Of a DNA stretch of 64,000 nt, positions 27,604-35,567 are shown in pieces. Within the stretch, counting starts at the first letter, position 1; each line of letters starts with the position of its first letter. The position numbers and the translations under genes were made by a program. This stretch comes from Bog-113 sp965226755 (lineage in GTDB: Bacteria > Acidobacteriota > Terriglobia > Bryobacterales > Bryobacteraceae). A model generated the notes under the pieces. That model was given only the letters and a program-made list of their open reading frames with translations. It ran no database searches and was not told the origin of the DNA. The stretch is taken from positions 264,997-328,996 of the forward strand of contig CBDDDT010000007.1 of the NCBI GenBank assembly GCA_965226755.1, in the 5' to 3' direction.

Positions 27604-28776
27604 TCACCAAACCTTGATGTAGTTCTTGCCGGGAAGCTGCCGCGCCAGGCCGAGCATCTCCAGTTCGAAGACGGCGGCGATTACTTCCGTCGTCGAACAG
27701 CGTTCCATCGCCTCGATCAGGTCGTCCAGGTGAGTGGGAGCGTCGGATTTCAACTTGGCGAGGACCTTGCGGCTGATCTCGCTTTCCGGCCCGACGCCCA
27801 GTCCGGGACCCTGGTCCTTCGCCGCAACGGCGTCGTCGCCCAAATTCAGGATGCGCTGCCGCCCGTCGTCGATCAGCTTGCGTCGGATCGCCGGCGGTAG
27901 ATCCACCACGACGTCGTTCCAATCCTGCACCAGCTTGGCGCCCTGCTTGATAAGCAGGTTCGGACCCCAGCTCATTTTGGAGGTGATGTTGCCGGGCACG
28001 GCGAAGACTTCCCTGCCCTGTTCGAGCGCCAGGCGGGCGGTGATGGCTGAGCCCGAATACTGGGCGCCCTCGATGACCAGCAATCCCACGCTCGCGCCGC
28101 TGACGATCCGGTTCCGGATCGGAAAGTTCTGCGGAAATGCGACCGACGCCATGGGGAACTCCGACACGATCAATCCCTCGGCCACGATCTGTTCAGCCAG
28201 CTTCCGGTTCTCGGACGGATACACGACATCGACGCCGCACCCGAGCACGGCGATCGTGGGCGCGTGCACGGAGAGCGCGCCGCGATGCGCCGCGGTGTCG
28301 ATGCCGCGCGCCATTCCGCTGGTGATCACCAATCCGGCGCTGGCCAGGTCGGCTGACAAACGCTCCGTCGCCGCCATGCCGTAGGGCGTGGGCCGCCGCG
28401 TGCCCACCACGGCCAGAAGATGGCGCTGCAGCAGTTCCACGTTGCCGCGGGTGTAAAGCACCACCGGCGGGTCGTAGATCTCCCTGAGCAGCGGCGGATA
28501 CGCGGCGTGATCGATCGTGATGAGCTGGGCGCCGCTGGCGCGCATCTTGCCCTGCTGCTCCAGCGCCTCCTCAAACGTGCAGCCGCTGGCGATCGACTGC
28601 GCCACCGAACCGGGCAACCCCGCGGCTTCCAATTCCGACCGTGAGGCGCGGAACACGGCCTCCGGCGACCGGAACGTCTCCATCAATTGACCGGCGCGCC
28701 GGGTTCCCAGACCAGGCGTCATCTTCAGCGCCAGCCAGTAGAGTTCTTCCTCGGTCGAATCGAGAGTTGCCATCAT
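27604..28776 (-). CDS. dprA: DNA-processing protein DprA
   Basis: A 390-residue protein (ATG 28776; ATG 28773 also possible) that loads RecA on incoming single-stranded DNA in transformation. The Rossmann-like core shows LLAVVGTRRPTPYG, SGMARGIDTAAHRGAL, VLGCGVDVVYPSENR, FPIRNRIVSG and SGSAITARLALEQGREVF. A SAM-like N-terminal domain precedes it and a winged-helix DML1-like domain ends it (LDDLIEAMERCSTTEVIAAV). It is upstream of topA on the same strand, as in many bacteria. Confidence 0.95.
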   Translation of the reverse strand: MMATLDSTEEELYWLALKMTPGLGTRRAGQLMETFRSPEAVFRASRSELEAAGLPGSVAQSIASGCTFEEALEQQGKMRASGAQLITIDHAAYPPLLREIYDPPVVLYTRGNVELLQRHLLAVVGTRRPTPYGMAATERLSADLASAGLVITSGMARGIDTAAHRGALSVHAPTIAVLGCGVDVVYPSENRKLAEQIVAEGLIVSEFPMASVAFPQNFPIRNRIVSGASVGLLVIEGAQYSGSAITARLALEQGREVFAVPGNITSKMSWGPNLLIKQGAKLVQDWNDVVVDLPPAIRRKLIDDGRQRILNLGDDAVAAKDQGPGLGVGPESEISRKVLAKLKSDAPTHLDDLIEAMERCSTTEVIAAVFELEMLGLARQLPGKNYIKVW

Positions 28777-28849
28777 GTGCGGACTGAGTGCGCGCCGCGC
28801 GCCCGAAATCTCAAACCGGCGTCCCCGTTCAATATGTTGGAATGATTCT

Positions 28850-29299
28850 GTGACGAACGAAGAGACTATCCGGCATCTGAACGACCTCATCGCGGCCTCG
28901 CGCGACGGGGAAGAAGGCTATCGAACGGCAGCCGAACACGTGAGCGATTCGCACTTCCAGACGGTTTTCCAGGAATATGCCCGCCAGCGAGCCGGGTTTG
29001 TGCATGCTCTGCAGGCGGAAGTGAAAAGGCTTGGGGGTGAACCTAATGAATCCGGAACCTTCACCGCGGCGGTCCATCGCGGCTGGCTCGACCTGAAATC
29101 GGCCCTTTCAGGCGGAAACGCGGGCGCCATCGTGGCCGCGTGCGAGACGGGCGAAGACGCCGCCCAGGCGGCTTACGAACGCGTGGTGAACCTCGATATC
29201 AGCGGCGAGCCCCGCACCGTGATTGAAAAGCAATGGCATCAGATTCAGGAAGCGCACCAGCGCATGCTGAATCTCAAGCGGGAAAATACGATCGAGTAA
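28850..29299 (+). CDS. PA2169-type four-helix protein (DUF2383)
   Basis: A 149-residue protein from GTG 28850. It matches the PA2169 family: a four-helix, ferritin-like bundle with TIRHLNDLIAASRDGEEGYR, FQEYARQRAGFVHALQAEVK, RGWLDLKSALSG and a C-terminal helix. Members are linked to stress and may bind metal, but the function is unproven. It is divergent from dprA with 73 bp between starts, and the 89-residue gene follows immediately after the stop, so the two form a small operon. Confidence 0.85.
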   Translation: MTNEETIRHLNDLIAASRDGEEGYRTAAEHVSDSHFQTVFQEYARQRAGFVHALQAEVKRLGGEPNESGTFTAAVHRGWLDLKSALSGGNAGAIVAACETGEDAAQAAYERVVNLDISGEPRTVIEKQWHQIQEAHQRMLNLKRENTIE

Positions 29300-29569
29300 A
29301 TGAAACAGGACGCTTCCTTTTTCGACGGCGTCGATCCCAGCCTCGTCTACATCGCGCGGAAGCTGAACGATGCGCTAAGCGTGGAGACGCTGCTTACTGA
29401 AGCCGGCTTCGATTATGGCGTCGAAGCCGACCTGTACCGGGGCGGATTTCTCTTTCTCGGCGAGCGCACCGGCGCGTTCTTCTACGTCAAGCCGGAACGC
29501 GAGGAGGCCGTTCGCGATTTCCTGGCCGCCAAAGGATTCCGGCTTGTTCCTAAAGAAGTGACAAGCTGA
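29300..29569 (+). CDS. small hypothetical protein
   Basis: An 89-residue protein starting at the base after the previous stop, so cotranscribed with the DUF2383 gene. It reads as a mixed alpha/beta domain: YIARKLNDALSVETLLTEAG, FDYGVEADLYRGGFLFLGER, then EEAVRDFLAAKGF. The order resembles DUF2007-like putative signal proteins, but I cannot confirm this. No signal peptide or membrane helix is present. Its last 20 bp overlap the end of a gene on the other strand. Confidence 0.6.
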   Translation: MKQDASFFDGVDPSLVYIARKLNDALSVETLLTEAGFDYGVEADLYRGGFLFLGERTGAFFYVKPEREEAVRDFLAAKGFRLVPKEVTS

Positions 29570-29762
29570 TCGCCGTTAAAGCCACGCGCACGACGGCGTG
29601 AGGCGCAGCTGACGCGGCCTCGCGCACCATCCCATAGTCGCTCACCAGTTGCAGTCGCACCGCTTCCGCCGGCGCCGAGGGCTGCACAATGGTGAGCACG
29701 GCGCCGGCGATGATCAGGATGCGCAGAATGGTGAGGCTCGGCCCCAGCAGAGTGCGAAACAT
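29550..29762 (-). CDS. short membrane protein, unknown
   Basis: A 70-residue frame beginning MFRTLLGPSLTILRILIIAG; the first 30 residues form one membrane helix. It starts 5 bp after the stop of the preceding minus-strand gene, suggesting an operon with the sigma factor two genes up. Homology was not recognised and the 3' end overlaps a gene on the other strand by 20 bp, so the call is tentative. Confidence 0.4.
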   Translation of the reverse strand: MFRTLLGPSLTILRILIIAGAVLTIVQPSAPAEAVRLQLVSDYGMVREAASAAPHAVVRVALTAISLSLL

Positions 29763-29767
29763 AGAGG

Positions 29768-30208
29768 TTACTGCCTGTCGCGCTTGCGGTCCTGCCACTC
29801 CGCCACTTTCTCGCGAATAAAGTGACCGAGCTCGCTGACTTCAGCGGGCATGCCATGTTTGAAGGCCGTCTTGTCGATCCAGACGCCGCTGCGCGCGTCG
29901 GTCCACACGCCGTTCCATCCTCCGTTAGACGGCGCCGCGCCGCTTTCTTCCTCGTGATAAGCCGCCAGATCGCGGCACGCGTTGGAGAGAATGTTCCACG
30001 TCGCGTCCTCACGCAGCGGCGCGAACAGCCCCGGCGTGCCGGAGCCGTCGAGAGTGTTGAACCGCTCGAGTATCCGGTTGTACTGGTCGATGCTGTAACT
30101 ATCGGCCATCTCGCGCACGCCCGTCCATTGATTCATGCGCGCGGTGCGAGCCATGCGGCGGAGAACGTTCAACAGTCTCCGCGTTTCTTTTACTTGCTCT
30201 TTTTCCAT
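29768..30208 (-). CDS. hypothetical protein in sigma factor operon
   Basis: A 146-residue soluble protein, predicted mainly helical, with charged N terminus (EKEQVKETRRLLNVLRRMAR) and a Trp-rich middle. I do not recognise the family. It lies 14 bp downstream of the ECF sigma factor and may be its regulator, but it has no zinc anti-sigma motif (HxxxCxxC) and no membrane helix. The ribosome site AAGAGGGAT precedes the ATG. Confidence 0.6.
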   Translation of the reverse strand: MEKEQVKETRRLLNVLRRMARTARMNQWTGVREMADSYSIDQYNRILERFNTLDGSGTPGLFAPLREDATWNILSNACRDLAAYHEEESGAAPSNGGWNGVWTDARSGVWIDKTAFKHGMPAEVSELGHFIREKVAEWQDRKRDRQ

Positions 30209-30222
30209 CTTGATCCCTCTTT

Positions 30223-30762
30223 CTATTGCAATTCCCGAAGCCGTTTCCGGCCCTCATGCAAACGCCACTTCACCGTCGTTAGTGGAAGACCCGTAAAGGC
30301 CGCGATCTGCTGCATCGGCATCTCGTCGAGCCATCGCAGCCGCATCAGCAACCGGCAGCTTTCGGGCAGCTGGTCGATGGACTCCCGAAGATTGGAAGCG
30401 GCTTGCTGCCCGCGCGCATCCTCGGCGGCCATCTTCTCCATCGAGGTGAGCAATTCATCGTCGAACTCGACGTGAACCGCCCGCGCCTCGCGCCGCACCC
30501 AGCGGAGCGCCCGATTCCTGGCGATGGCGGAAAGCCACGCCGCGAACCGCTCCGGCTCGTCCAGATCGGGCAACGCCTGGAACGCCAGCAAAAAAGCGTC
30601 CTGCGCGATGTCCTCGGCTGCTTCCCAACCGGCGATTCCGGCTGCGATGCGAACCGCGGCCCGGCGATAACGCCGCACCAGTTCCCCGAAAGCTTCCAGG
30701 TTTCCCAGCACTGCCGCGATAGCCAGTTCGCCATCCGGCTGCGATGATTCCTCCACACCCAT
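30223..30762 (-). CDS. ECF-type RNA polymerase sigma factor
   Basis: A 179-residue sigma-70 family protein. Region 2 is AFGELVRRYRRAAVRIAAGI through EDIAQDAFLLAFQALPDL and FAAWLSAIARNRALRWVRR; region 4 is LRWLDEMPMQQIAAFTGLPL with the recognition helix TTVKWRLHEGRKRLREL. It redirects RNA polymerase to a small regulon. It heads a three-gene operon with a hypothetical protein and a short membrane protein and lies 68 bp from the end of the DUF4097 operon. Confidence 0.92.
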   Translation of the reverse strand: MGVEESSQPDGELAIAAVLGNLEAFGELVRRYRRAAVRIAAGIAGWEAAEDIAQDAFLLAFQALPDLDEPERFAAWLSAIARNRALRWVRREARAVHVEFDDELLTSMEKMAAEDARGQQAASNLRESIDQLPESCRLLMRLRWLDEMPMQQIAAFTGLPLTTVKWRLHEGRKRLRELQ

Positions 30763-30830
30763 GTAGAGACGGCGGCGGGGCGGAAAGTTAGCTGGCGCAA
30801 AACTTTTCCGCCCGCGAGCGAGGGATTCTC

Positions 30831-31700
30831 TTATTTTCTTTTACGTATGTAGATCTTGCCGTTGAATGATGTGAACTGATATTCCGGGCCTCCGCCGTTG
30901 ATGGCGCCCCGAACGGTGCTGTCGAAGTGAATGCGGAAGCTGCCGTCGGGTTGGCGGCCGGGCTCGGTGGCGGTGGCGACGTTGGGGCTGAGTTTGACGT
31001 CGAAGTCGCTGAAGATTTCGCCGTTATCGGTTTTCATGCGAACGCTGGCCCGCGTGTCGCCGGGCAGCGTCACGTCGATGTCCCCATTCATGGTGCTGAA
31101 CGACATCGGCTTGGATGGATCGATGCGGTCCAGCGTGACCAGAACCTCGCCATTCAGCGAATGCGCGACGACGGAGCCGGAGACGTTGCGCAGCGTGACT
31201 TTGCCGTTTAGGTTATTCGCGTCGATGTCGCCCTCGACGTGCTCAACGTTCACGTCGCCGTCGTTCATGCATTTGATCTCCAGCGAGGAGCGCCGCGGGA
31301 CGGAGATCACGAAATCCATCGGACGGTTGAAAGAAGTGGTCCTTATCTCGACCACATTGTTCTCCTCGCTGACGTCGAGTCCGGGACTGCCTCCCAGATC
31401 CAGCCGCTTCATTCCGTCCGCCCTGGCCGGCGCCGGTTGATGAATTTCCCGGCCCAAGCGCGGATGAGCTTCCACGATCACGTCCTTTCCGTCATATCCG
31501 CGGACAGTGATTCCTCCCTCCATCAAGTGCGCATTCACCCGCGCGGGACGCGAGGGATCGCGCAATGGGACGACGGCTCTTTCGATGCCATCTTTTTCAA
31601 CGACACTCTGGGCGAAGCTCCCGGCGGGCGCCGCTATCGCGCAGACGAGCAGCGCACCGATTTGAATATGCATCGCGTGACCTCTTCTATTTGGATTCAT
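30831..31700 (-). CDS. DUF4097 secreted beta-helix-like protein
   Basis: A 289-residue protein with a signal peptide (IQIGALLVCAIAAPAGSFA). It has the DUF4097 repeats of short beta strands, each turn carrying an N/G-D motif, as in GDVNVEHVEGDIDANNLNGK and NGEVLVTLDRIDPSKPMSF. The C terminus YQFTSFNGKIYIRKRK is typical. The family forms surface or periplasmic beta-solenoids of unknown role. It follows its paralogue by 3 bp in the sigma/anti-sigma operon, so the ECF factor likely controls it. Confidence 0.85.
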   Translation of the reverse strand: MNPNRRGHAMHIQIGALLVCAIAAPAGSFAQSVVEKDGIERAVVPLRDPSRPARVNAHLMEGGITVRGYDGKDVIVEAHPRLGREIHQPAPARADGMKRLDLGGSPGLDVSEENNVVEIRTTSFNRPMDFVISVPRRSSLEIKCMNDGDVNVEHVEGDIDANNLNGKVTLRNVSGSVVAHSLNGEVLVTLDRIDPSKPMSFSTMNGDIDVTLPGDTRASVRMKTDNGEIFSDFDVKLSPNVATATEPGRQPDGSFRIHFDSTVRGAINGGGPEYQFTSFNGKIYIRKRK

Positions 31701-31703
31701 TTG

Positions 31704-32564
31704 CTATTTCGCTTCGTGGAGCCGGATGTTGCCGTTGAACGCGTCGAAGCTGAGCTCCGGACCGCCGTTTCCGGCGCGACCGGCGGCGACGCCCTTGCTG
31801 TGGTAAACAAACTTGCCGTCGCTCTGTTCCGCAGCCGCGGCGGGCGCGGGCCGGGAAGCGACTTCGAAGTCGGAGTAGATCTGCCCGTTGAATGTCTTGA
31901 ACAGCAGATCGGCCGAAAAGTGCGGCTGGAAGTAGATGTCCATCTGTCCGTTCAGGGATTTGAAACTGGTCTTAGAAGCGGGATTTCTGGCGAACCGCAC
32001 CGAAACGGGACCGTTGATGGTGTGAACCTCGCCCGACCCGGCAATGCCGGTCATGCTGATGCCGCCGTTGATGTCGCTGACTTCGAACTGACCCGCGGCG
32101 TTGTCTACCCGGATATCGCCATGGTTGACCGCGGACACGACCAGGCGGGCATTGCGCGGCGCCTCGATATCGATATCGTAGGTGACCGTGTAAAAGCGGC
32201 GCTCCTGATGGTCGCAATGGCGAGTGCCGCTATCGCATCGCCACGGCGCGTTGTAATAGACGGAAACCGAACCGGGCTTTTCGGTCATGTCCAAACTGAC
32301 CTCTTTGGATTCCTGCAAATCTTTCTCAGAGTCTGCGCGCACCGTCTTATGCGCCGTGACGCGCACCTGTGAGCCTTCTACGCCGGTGACGTGGACGTAT
32401 CCGTCGATGTTGTCGATCACCAGGCGCTGCGGAGCCTCCGTAAGCGAGAGCGTTTTCTGAATTGTCTGTTGCTCCCGAACGGGCCAGTTTTCGGAATCGC
32501 GGGCGAAACCGGGCGGCGCGATCGCGAGCAAGATCGGGATACAAACCAGCATGGCGTCTTTCAT
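31704..32564 (-). CDS. DUF4097 secreted beta-helix-like protein
   Basis: A 286-residue paralogue of the downstream protein, with the same layout: signal peptide (MLVCIPILLAIAPPGFA), then turns such as IDNIDGYVHVTGVEGSQVRV, HGDIRVDNAAGQFEVSDING and SFDAFNGNIRLHEAK at the end. A Cys pair around CDSGTRHCDH near residue 95 could form a disulfide after export. It lies 12 bp after the anti-sigma gene. Tandem DUF4097 genes under ECF control are common in acidobacteria. Confidence 0.84.
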   Translation of the reverse strand: MKDAMLVCIPILLAIAPPGFARDSENWPVREQQTIQKTLSLTEAPQRLVIDNIDGYVHVTGVEGSQVRVTAHKTVRADSEKDLQESKEVSLDMTEKPGSVSVYYNAPWRCDSGTRHCDHQERRFYTVTYDIDIEAPRNARLVVSAVNHGDIRVDNAAGQFEVSDINGGISMTGIAGSGEVHTINGPVSVRFARNPASKTSFKSLNGQMDIYFQPHFSADLLFKTFNGQIYSDFEVASRPAPAAAAEQSDGKFVYHSKGVAAGRAGNGGPELSFDAFNGNIRLHEAK

Positions 32565-32576
32565 CGTTCCTACTCC

Positions 32577-33368
32577 TTATTGAATGGCGAGCTTCTGCAC
32601 GCCCCACCGCGCGCGTTCGCGCACATTGGGGTTGAACTGCGGGTCGAGCGCCAAGCGGCGAAGCTCGGGAATCACAGCCGCATCGCGGACCTGGACCAGC
32701 GCATCGATGAGGGCGATCTGAATAAGCGGCGATTCCTGCGTGGCGATGGAATCGAGCAGCGCGCGGCGGATGGCCGGATCGGAGGCGAACTTCGTGAGCG
32801 CGTCCACCGATGAAAGGCGGACATTGACGTTGGCGTCGTGATTGAGCGCGGTGAGCAGCGCCGTCTGCACGTCGCGGTCGGGATGATCGACGCGACTTCC
32901 CCAGGAGACGCCTTGCAGTCGAGCTTCGGCCGATTGCCCCTCGAGCAGAGAGAGCGCGACCGTCTGTCGCATGGCGCGGATCTCGCCGCGGAGTTGAGCC
33001 ACGTCTTCCGACGATTGCGACCGGTCGAGCGCGTGCCCGATAAACAAGCCCAGCAAAAGCAGAAGAACGCTGAGGGCGATCTGCTGAAACGGCGCCAGAA
33101 CCCAGCGCGCTTTGCGCGGCGGCCGCGATGCTTCCGTCACCGTAGCCGTCAACGCATGAAGGCGCTGGTAGAAGCGGGCGCGCAGAGCGGGACTGGGCCG
33201 TTCAAGCGGCAGAAATTCGAGCGCATCCCAGATAGGGCGAAGCTCGGCTACTTCCGCGCGCAGTTCCGCGCTAGTTTCAAGTTGCTGTTCGAAGTCGCTG
33301 ATTTGCGCCGCATCCAGATCGCCGGAGAAGTATTGCGGAATCAGCAGACGGCATTCGTCGAGGTTCAT
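32577..33368 (-). CDS. anti-sigma-like membrane protein with HEAT-type repeats
   Basis: A 263-residue protein. The N terminus (CRLLIPQYFSGDLDAAQISD) resembles zinc-finger anti-sigma domains, but the usual HxxxC is not obvious. A membrane helix follows at about residue 93-115 (IALSVLLLLLGLFIGHAL). The C-terminal 130 residues have HEAT-type repeats (VQTALLTALNHDANVNVRLS, DALTKFASDPAIRRALLDSI). The start overlaps the sigma factor stop by 4 bp. It likely anchors and inhibits that sigma factor, with the repeats as an outer sensor; this is inference. Confidence 0.75.
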   Translation of the reverse strand: MNLDECRLLIPQYFSGDLDAAQISDFEQQLETSAELRAEVAELRPIWDALEFLPLERPSPALRARFYQRLHALTATVTEASRPPRKARWVLAPFQQIALSVLLLLLGLFIGHALDRSQSSEDVAQLRGEIRAMRQTVALSLLEGQSAEARLQGVSWGSRVDHPDRDVQTALLTALNHDANVNVRLSSVDALTKFASDPAIRRALLDSIATQESPLIQIALIDALVQVRDAAVIPELRRLALDPQFNPNVRERARWGVQKLAIQ

Positions 33369-33919
33369 GTGATCTTCTCTCCCCGCAGTTCGCGGAAGGT
33401 TTCGCGAAGGTCTTTGAGCGCGCGGTGCACGCGCACTTTCACCGCGCCGGTCTGGCAGTTGAGCACGCGGGCGATCTCCTCATAGCGAAGGTTGTGAAAG
33501 CGGCTGAGCACCAGGACTTCGCGCTTCTCCTGAGGCAGGGCGGCCAGCGCCCGTTCGAGATCGGCCAGATCCTGTTTGCGCGTAAAGAGTTCCTCGGGCT
33601 GCGGCTCCGGGCAACGGAACTCCGCGATCGCATCCTCCGGAACAGCGGGCCGGCGTTTGCGAAGGGAGTCGAAGTGCGCGTTGCGCGCCATCTGATAAAG
33701 CCAGACCGGGAACGAGTGCTCCGGATCGAAAGTGGACGCGTATTTCAGAGCGCGAAAAAATACTTCCTGCACAAGGTCCTCGCTGCGATCCCTTTCGGCG
33801 GTGAGATGCAGTAAATAACGGAACAGGGAGGCGTGATAACGCTCAAACAGCACGGCCATCTGGGCGGCGTCGCCCTGCTGGACGAGCCGCATCACGTAAG
33901 CGTCGGGTTGATTTTCCAC
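33365..33919 (-). CDS. ECF-type RNA polymerase sigma factor
   Basis: A 184-residue sigma factor of the ECF type. Region 2 is LFERYHASLFRYLLHLTAER, DLVQEVFFRALKYASTFDP and FPVWLYQMARNAHFDSLRKR; region 4 is VLVLSRFHNLRYEEIARVLN with CQTGAVKVRVHRALKDLRE. It heads a four-gene minus-strand operon with the membrane anti-sigma-like protein and two DUF4097 proteins, and is translationally coupled to the next gene. It is the second ECF factor within 3.7 kb. Confidence 0.93.
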   Translation of the reverse strand: MENQPDAYVMRLVQQGDAAQMAVLFERYHASLFRYLLHLTAERDRSEDLVQEVFFRALKYASTFDPEHSFPVWLYQMARNAHFDSLRKRRPAVPEDAIAEFRCPEPQPEELFTRKQDLADLERALAALPQEKREVLVLSRFHNLRYEEIARVLNCQTGAVKVRVHRALKDLRETFRELRGEKIT

Positions 33920-33988
33920 TCAGTTCCAGATAGGGATACTGAGGCAGGCGGAAAAGGTTACGAAGAAAGTCGGAGACCGCGGCCCGCT

Positions 33989-35344
33989 TTAAGCGGCGCC
34001 GCTGACTTCCCGCAGGCACGATTCGAGCGTATCGAGCGCGAAATCCGCCTGATCCCGCGAGATCATGAGCGGCGGACTCAAGCGGATCGTGTTCTCGCCG
34101 GCGCCCAGGATGAGCAATCCGCGCTCGAAAGCCATGTCGACGATTCGATCGCGTTCATCGGGCGCTCTCTCTTTGGTCTGCTGGTCGCGAACGAGTTCAA
34201 TGCCGAGCATGAGGCCGAGCCCGCGAACATCGCCGACCAGCGGAAAGCGGGCCGGCCACGTCTTCATGCGATTCATCATGTGGGCCCCGATGCGCGCGGC
34301 GTTATCCACATACTTCTGTTCCAGCAGTTCGATAGTGGTGAGCGCGGCGGCGATGGAAACCGGGTTGCCCCCGAAGGTGGACGCATGCGCGCCCGGCGGC
34401 CAGTTCATGATCTCCGCTTTGGCGACGGTGGCGCTGACGGGCATGCCGCTGGCGATGCCCTTGGCGACCGTAAAAATATCCGGCGCCACGCCAAAATGCT
34501 CGGCGGCCCACATCTTTCCAGTGCGGCCCATGCCGGACTGCACTTCGTCGAAGATCAACAGCATCCCGTGGCGATGCGCGATCCGTTCCAATTCCTCATG
34601 AAACGAAGCGGGCGGAACGATATAGCCGCCTTCGCCCTGAATCGGCTCCACCACGATAGCGGCCACTTCATCGGCCGGAAGAATGGTCTTCAGAAGCTGA
34701 TCCTCGATGGTGCGGGCGCATTCCAGCGCGCACGTGTCGGGCGTCCGGTTGTAGGCGCACCGGTAGCAGTAGGCATACGGAACGTGGTGTACGCCCGCCA
34801 TGAACGGACCGAAACCCCTGCGCTGCACGGGCCTGCGCGCGGTCAGCGAAAGAGAGCCGAGAGTGCGTCCATGAAAGGCGCCCAGAAACGCGATGAACTT
34901 ATCCCGGCCGGTGGAGAAGCGCGCCAGCTTGATCGCGGCCTCCATGGCTTCGGTGCCGGAGTTTCCGAAGTACACGCGGCGCGCGAAGTCTCCCGGCGCC
35001 AGCGCCGCCAGCTTCTCCGCGAGCTGCACCATGTTCTCGTAATAAAAATCCGTCCCCGACATGTGCAGGAACTTAGCCGCTTGCTCCTGCACGGACCGGA
35101 CGACGTCGGGGTGCGCGTGGCCCGTCGAGCAGACGGCGATGCCCGCGTTGAAATCGAGGAAACGGTTGCCGTCGACATCGATGACCATCGCGCCTTCGCC
35201 GCGCTCGATGACGAGCGGGTAGCCGCGGGTGTACGACGGAGAAAGAACCTGATTATCGCGATCAATGATGCGCTGCGCGCGCGGACCGGGCAGCGGGCCA
35301 TGCAGCAACGGCATGTCCGGACGGACGACTTCCGTGGTGTTCAT
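33989..35344 (-). CDS. class III aminotransferase (GABA/acetylornithine type)
   Basis: A 451-residue PLP enzyme. Fold type I motifs are complete: FLDFNAGIAVCSTGHAHPDV, VYFGNSGTEAMEAAIKLAR, GAFHGRTLGSLSLTARR, VVEPIQGEGGYIVPP, LLIFDEVQSGMGRTG and the PLP lysine in TVAKGIASGMPVSATV. A Cys-rich insertion (YCYRCAYNRTPDTCALEC) occurs in the middle, as in some archaeal/acidobacterial members. It uses 4-aminobutyrate, lysine or acetylornithine; the exact substrate is not evident. It stands alone on the minus strand. Confidence 0.87.
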   Translation of the reverse strand: MNTTEVVRPDMPLLHGPLPGPRAQRIIDRDNQVLSPSYTRGYPLVIERGEGAMVIDVDGNRFLDFNAGIAVCSTGHAHPDVVRSVQEQAAKFLHMSGTDFYYENMVQLAEKLAALAPGDFARRVYFGNSGTEAMEAAIKLARFSTGRDKFIAFLGAFHGRTLGSLSLTARRPVQRRGFGPFMAGVHHVPYAYCYRCAYNRTPDTCALECARTIEDQLLKTILPADEVAAIVVEPIQGEGGYIVPPASFHEELERIAHRHGMLLIFDEVQSGMGRTGKMWAAEHFGVAPDIFTVAKGIASGMPVSATVAKAEIMNWPPGAHASTFGGNPVSIAAALTTIELLEQKYVDNAARIGAHMMNRMKTWPARFPLVGDVRGLGLMLGIELVRDQQTKERAPDERDRIVDMAFERGLLILGAGENTIRLSPPLMISRDQADFALDTLESCLREVSGAA

Positions 35345-35567
35345 TCAGACCTCCAGTAGTGAGCAGGTGGACGGGAAAAAGCAGCTCCGGGCGGAGCGCC
35401 TAATCGGAGCCGAACAGGCTGGGTCGAACGGTGCTGGGCCGGATGATGCCCGGTCGAGCCGCGCTGTGTTGCAATTGGCTGAGGCGGACGGGCATCCTCA
35501 CAGTCTAGCCGATTTGCGCCCGCTCGCGCGTGAAATCAATGCCGCGTCCCATGCCATTCTGAACCGA

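Noticed and set aside
35265..35567. 101-codon extension of the FUSC protein
   Set aside because: It covers the promoter region of the divergent aminotransferase and its sequence is not membrane-like or conserved in character.
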